This document shows positions 36,534 through 39,727 of a stretch of 39,727 nucleotides of DNA, in pieces. Within the stretch, counting starts at the first letter, position 1. Every line of letters begins with the position of its first letter. Origin of the DNA: Burkholderiales bacterium (GTDB lineage Bacteria; Pseudomonadota; Gammaproteobacteria; Burkholderiales; Usitatibacteraceae); contig JANXWW010000407.1 in assembly GCA_025350945.1 (NCBI GenBank), forward strand, positions 1 to 39,727, written 5' to 3'. The notes below the pieces were generated by a model. The model had not been told where the DNA came from, ran no database searches, and saw only the letters and a list, made by a program, of their open reading frames with translations. The position numbers were made by a program, and so were the translations under genes.

Positions 36534-37811
36534 CTATTGGGGATTCATCATCGCGGCGCGCTCGGCATTGAGCGGCTCACCGGTCAAGCGTTCAAGATCA
36601 GTGGTAGCGCGGTGATACTCCGCCAGCGCTCTCACATATTGCTGATTGGTTCGAAACAGCGTTCGCTGCGCGTCAAGCGCATCGAGAAAACCAAATTTAC
36701 CGAGCTGATAACCCGTGGTGGCCGCGTCAAATGCACTCTTGGCACCGGGCAAAAGTTCTTCTCGCAGCGTGGTTAATTCCATCTCGATTGCTTTTAATCG
36801 CTCGTAGGTCTGGCCAAGCTCTGATTGCAAGCGCGTCTCGATAGTTGATTGCTCGTCGCGCGCTTTATCAACGCGCTTCAGCGCCTCTCGCACGCTGCCC
36901 TGATTTCTATCGAATATCGGCAGCGGCATTGAGATCGTGAACAGCGGCAGGTTCTCACGCGTACCAAGCGTGCGTTTCACGCCTGCACCAAGCGTGAAAT
37001 CTGGATAGCGCTTGGCTTTTTCACCGTCCAGTAACGCACCACGGCGGGCGACCTCGGCGATAGCGCGCATTCGTTCCGGGCTGCTGCGTGCGCGTTGCTC
37101 GAGCGCATTGAGCGACGGCATCACCACTAGCAATTCCAGATCGCCGCTGGCCTCAGTAAATCGCGGCGTCGCATTGCCCCAAAATGCTGACAAGCGTTTG
37201 CGTGTGCTTTCCAGTTCGCGTATGGCTTGTTCGGCTTCGATACGCGCGGCGCTGGCTTCCAGCTTCGCCTTGGTTTCTTCCACTGGCGAGACCTTGCCCG
37301 CTATCACGCGCTTGCCAACGGCATCTGCGGCCTGAGCTGCGAGCGATACCGCTTGATCCGATATCTGCTTGCGGCGCTGTGCGGCCAACACGTCAACGAA
37401 CGCTTGTGTGACGCGGGTGAGCACCTCGATTTGCTTTGCGTCGTATTCGGTGGCGGCAATATCCCGACCAAGGCCCGCCGCACGAACACGCGCTGCGCGT
37501 TTTCCACCGGTTTCAATGAGCTGACTGATTTCAAGTGACGTTGAGCGACCCGGTTTGCCCACTTCTTCCCAAGTGGAGGTGAACACGGGATTAGGAATAG
37601 TGCGCGACTGCTGCGCGGCACCGTCAGTGGCCTCAACTTCGCTACGCAACGCGGCGAGCTCGCTGCTCTGCGCACGTGCCAGCGCCAATGCTGCCTTCAT
37701 GGTCAGCGCACTGGGCGGCTCGCTCAATTGTGCGAGTCGTTCGCTCTGCGCGTGAGCCGCGTGAGCGACGTGAGATAGCAGCAGGCACGCGACTAAAAAT
37801 ATTTTCTTCAT
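36534..37811 (-). CDS. czcC: Outer-membrane channel of the metal efflux pump (TolC family)
   Basis: 425 residues from the ATG at 37811, which has GAGG 8 bp upstream; the longer frame to 37877 has no ribosome binding site. A signal peptide ends at about residue 19-21 (AHA). Two OEP repeats of TolC type follow, with long coiled helices ('LTMKAALALARAQSSELAALRSEV', 'GYQLGKFGFLDALDAQRTLF'). The family's 'NPVFTSTWEEVGKPGRSTSLEISQLIETGGKRAARV' region is present. It forms the outer-membrane exit duct with CzcB and CzcA. The gene order czcI-czcC-czcB-czcA is the same as in the well-studied Cupriavidus metallidurans czc operon. Confidence 0.92.
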   Translation of the reverse strand: MKKIFLVACLLLSHVAHAAHAQSERLAQLSEPPSALTMKAALALARAQSSELAALRSEVEATDGAAQQSRTIPNPVFTSTWEEVGKPGRSTSLEISQLIETGGKRAARVRAAGLGRDIAATEYDAKQIEVLTRVTQAFVDVLAAQRRKQISDQAVSLAAQAADAVGKRVIAGKVSPVEETKAKLEASAARIEAEQAIRELESTRKRLSAFWGNATPRFTEASGDLELLVVMPSLNALEQRARSSPERMRAIAEVARRGALLDGEKAKRYPDFTLGAGVKRTLGTRENLPLFTISMPLPIFDRNQGSVREALKRVDKARDEQSTIETRLQSELGQTYERLKAIEMELTTLREELLPGAKSAFDAATTGYQLGKFGFLDALDAQRTLFRTNQQYVRALAEYHRATTDLERLTGEPLNAERAAMMNPQ

Positions 37812-37923
37812 GATGTCCTCAAGCAATGGTGGGCAATATTTGCCAACAAAATTCGGATACGATCCGGCAGACACCAAACGGTGCCGCTGCTAGGGCATCA
37901 ACTAAAAAGAATGGCCCGCCGGA

Positions 37924-38277
37924 CTAGGCGAGCGGTGAGATGGGAGGACGTTGTAGCGGCGTGGTTTGATGCTGGGCGGCAAGGAGAAGCGGCGCAACAT
38001 TGGTGGGCAAACTAATTTCAGGCGTAATTAGTCCGGCAAAAATCACCGGCAGATTTGCAAACACCGCGTGACAAAAATGACAATTCACATCAGTCGCCTT
38101 TTTTTCAACGGAATTTACTGTTGGTAAATCATTTATTTTTTTGCCGTCGTTATGCGCATGATGGCCGAGATGCGCCGTTGTTTCCACAGTCTCATCCGCG
38201 CAATAAGTCGCTACCGCTGCAAATATAAATTGCACCGGCAATAACGCTAACAGCAGAATGAGAAGAAATCGTTTCAT
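37924..38277 (-). CDS. czcI: CzcI-like periplasmic protein at the head of the czc operon
   Basis: 117 residues from the ATG at 38277. The start of the mature family, 'FLLILLLALLPVQFIFAA' then 'ATYCADE' and 'HLGHHAH', closely follows the CzcI pattern as I remember it (a hydrophobic signal, a YC motif, a His-rich HxGHH segment). A later 'NCHFCHAVF' supplies a CxxCH pair. CzcI in Cupriavidus is a small periplasmic regulator-like protein encoded before czcC. A longer frame to 38403 would run through a dispersed repeat and is unlikely. The gap to czcC is 112 bp. Metal sensing or dosing is known for the family only in outline; the His and Cys residues fit metal binding. Confidence 0.82.
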   Translation of the reverse strand: MKRFLLILLLALLPVQFIFAAVATYCADETVETTAHLGHHAHNDGKKINDLPTVNSVEKKATDVNCHFCHAVFANLPVIFAGLITPEISLPTNVAPLLLAAQHQTTPLQRPPISPLA

Positions 38278-38345
38278 GAGCAAGACTATAACCGATAGAT
38301 ATTGTGCAACGTAAAAAGTTCCTAATCGAGCCGCCCACGAGAGTG

Positions 38346-38416
38346 ATTTTCGATGGAGATACCCGAAAGAATACAAGCACTTTTGCTCCAGACTGCCCGC
38401 CAATCCAGGGTTTTAC
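38346..38416 (-). repeat. Dispersed intergenic repeat, copy 2
   Basis: Partner of the element at 26472. It has the identical TTTTCGATGGAGA (38347-38359), and the hairpin AGCA-CTTT-TGCT (38376-38387) has the same offset of 29 bp. It lies between the 126-residue periplasmic gene and czcI, in the czcI leader. Confidence 0.55.
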
Positions 38417-38424
38417 TTTTTTGC

Positions 38425-38805
38425 TTATCGACTTTCAAGCGAGCCGCTTATCGTGACCGATTCTGTGGTCACCCGCTTGTTTGACCACATCCAGCAATAG
38501 TGCTGGTCGGACGCCACGTCCAGCAGGTCGTCGGCCATATCGGCCTGATTGAGCTTCACCGCATATTCCACCTTCTCATCCTTAGCCGTGCCGGAATGAA
38601 AATGAATATTAAATGGCACTGGCTTTGACGCCTTGAACCGATAGGCAATCGTTGTTCCCGCTTTGAGTTCAACGCATTCTTCATGCACTTTGCCGGGCTT
38701 GATGGTCGCTGTAATTTCTCGTTTTAATTTTGCATTTTCAGCCGCCGCCGCAAATACGGGCACCGAAATGACCATAATAAATGCCACGAGAAAACATTTT
38801 TTCAT
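38425..38805 (-). CDS. Periplasmic protein of unknown function, coupled to the Cu+-type ATPase
   Basis: A 126-residue protein with a signal peptide (residues 1-19, VFA). The mature part is a compact beta-rich domain with 'HEECVELKAGTTIAYRFKAS', 'FNIHFHSG' and a terminal 'HYCWMWSNKRVTTESVTISG'. Two Cys, several His and a Met suggest a possible copper or other metal site, but I do not recognise a named family; the shape recalls GOLD-like domains. The ATG overlaps the stop of the P-type ATPase gene (ATGA at 38802-38805), so the two are translationally coupled and probably work together, for example as a periplasmic acceptor or chaperone of exported metal. That role is inference. Confidence 0.75.
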   Translation of the reverse strand: MKKCFLVAFIMVISVPVFAAAAENAKLKREITATIKPGKVHEECVELKAGTTIAYRFKASKPVPFNIHFHSGTAKDEKVEYAVKLNQADMADDLLDVASDQHYCWMWSNKRVTTESVTISGSLESR

Positions 38806-39727
38806 ATCGAAATCTTTCGTAAACGAAGTGAGTTAGAAATAACAGAAACACTCGACAAACTCATCGCCAGCGCGGCAATCATCGGCGACAGCAGCCAGCC
38901 CGTCAATGGGTACAGTAATCCTGCGGCGAGTGGTACGCCTAGCGCATTGTAGAAGAAAGCGAAGACAAGATTTTGTTTCATGTTGCGGATCGTGGCGACC
39001 GACAATGTGCGTGCGCGTGCGATGCCATTCAAGTCGCCTTTTACCAAGGTCACTTGCGCGCTATTCATTGCCACATCGGTGCCAGTGCCCATGGCAATAC
39101 CAATATTGGCCTGAGCGAGGGCAGGGGCATCGTTAATGCCGTCACCTGCCATCGCCACCACCCTGCCCTCGTGCTGAAAACGCTTCACGAGTGTCAGCTT
39201 GTCAGCCGGTTTTACTTCACCATAAAATTCGGTAATGCCCAAACGACTCGCCACTGACTGCGCCGTTTTAAGCCCATCGCCGGTCGCCATGATGACGCGA
39301 ATATTGGCCGCTTTCAGCCCAGCCAGCGCGCCCGGTGTGGTGACTTTTATCGGGTCCGACACCGCGAGAATTCCCGCGAGTACACCATCCGCCGCCAGGT
39401 GCATCACGCTAGCACCTTGTTCACGCAATTCGTCAGCCTTGGCGTTGAGCGCAGTCAACTTCACACCATCTTGAATCATCAACGCGGTATTGCCGAGTGC
39501 CAATTTTCGGCCACCAACAATGCCACGCACGCCAATGCCCGTACTCGATTCAAATTTTTCGGGCTTATCCAAAACCAGATTTTTTTCGCGCGCCGCAGCC
39601 ACAATTGCCCCCGCCAGCGGATGCTCACTGCCTTGATCCAGACTCGCCGCCCATCGCAAAACGTCATTCGCATCGAACCCTTGCGCCGCGATCACCTGCT
39701 CAAACGCGGGCTTGCCTTCAGTCAGGG
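38802..39727 (-). CDS. Cu+-type P1B ATPase (CopA-like), C-terminal part
   Basis: The frame is open to the right edge, and the first visible codons read LTEGKP, so the cut falls inside the phosphorylation motif DKTGTLTEGKP. About 308 residues are visible. The nucleotide domain has an 'EHPLAGAI' HP motif and 'STGIGVRG'. The hinge is 'MAGDGINDAPALAQANIGIAMGTGTDVA'. The last two membrane helices include 'FFYNALGVPLAAG' and 'MSLSSVSVISNSLRL', which match the Tyr-Asn and Met-Ser-Ser pattern of Cu+ (P1B-1) transporters. It would export Cu+ (or Ag+) from the cytoplasm. Its stop overlaps the start of the 126-residue periplasmic gene. The N-terminal metal-binding domains lie outside the window. Confidence 0.9.
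   Translation of the reverse strand, partial: LTEGKPAFEQVIAAQGFDANDVLRWAASLDQGSEHPLAGAIVAAAREKNLVLDKPEKFESSTGIGVRGIVGGRKLALGNTALMIQDGVKLTALNAKADELREQGASVMHLAADGVLAGILAVSDPIKVTTPGALAGLKAANIRVIMATGDGLKTAQSVASRLGITEFYGEVKPADKLTLVKRFQHEGRVVAMAGDGINDAPALAQANIGIAMGTGTDVAMNSAQVTLVKGDLNGIARARTLSVATIRNMKQNLVFAFFYNALGVPLAAGLLYPLTGWLLSPMIAALAMSLSSVSVISNSLRLRKISI

Noticed and set aside
1..39727. CRISPR arrays, tRNA or rRNA genes, transposases, phage genes
   Set aside because: No regularly spaced identical repeats, cloverleaf sequences or characteristic genes were seen by eye on either strand; a tRNAscan or ISfinder search was not possible.

Overview
The window looks like a stretch of chromosome from a Gram-negative bacterium, most likely a betaproteobacterium. 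The evidence is a CzcI-type leader gene in front of czcCBA, lipoprotein and outer-membrane export signals, a divergent LysR/malate synthase A pair, an AsmA-type protein and a DUF4124/SLT lytic transglycosylase. The assignment is an inference from gene content. I see no rRNA, tRNA, CRISPR array, phage or insertion-sequence gene, so most of the window reads as core genome, with a metal-resistance region at the right end.

Layout. (1) 1-2010, rightward: the tail of a DUF2135 (YfaP-like) protein, then an ECF sigma factor translationally coupled (ATGA) to a one-pass membrane protein that is probably its anti-sigma factor. (2) 12500-2160, a leftward run of five genes: a winged-helix/coiled-coil/AsmA-like giant protein, an ABC exporter, ferredoxin-NADP reductase, a prolyl-oligopeptidase lipoprotein and a CorA-like transporter. 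(3) 12501-12845, a repeat-rich divergent control region, followed by a secreted DUF6600 protein with a very long Gln-rich tail. (4) 15305-18814: a LysR regulator divergent from malate synthase A (aceB), then a lytic transglycosylase. (5) 19063-24829: a receiver domain fused to a Ser/Thr protein kinase, followed by a 1402-residue hybrid histidine kinase (CHASE, PAS, PAS, HisKA, HATPase, two receivers, HPt). This looks like a phosphorelay that may feed a eukaryotic-type kinase. (6) 24911-26161: a secreted four-domain beta/gamma-crystallin protein. (7) 26563-39727: a metal-transport region (CDF exporter, His-tailed EamA transporter, czcICBA with an accessory protein, and a Cu+-type P-ATPase with a coupled periplasmic protein). 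Set inside it is the alkylation-repair operon ada-alkA-alkB.

The observations most worth a second look are these: the receiver-kinase/hybrid histidine kinase pair; the out-of-frame overlap at the end of czcA, where the downstream periplasmic protein seems to have lost its signal peptide; three GGAAC repeats spaced exactly 13 bp apart in the control region at 12619; a roughly 70-bp intergenic repeat found at 26472 and 38346 with a covarying hairpin; and the winged-helix/coiled-coil/AsmA chimera. No single locus can be called an undescribed system from sequence alone.
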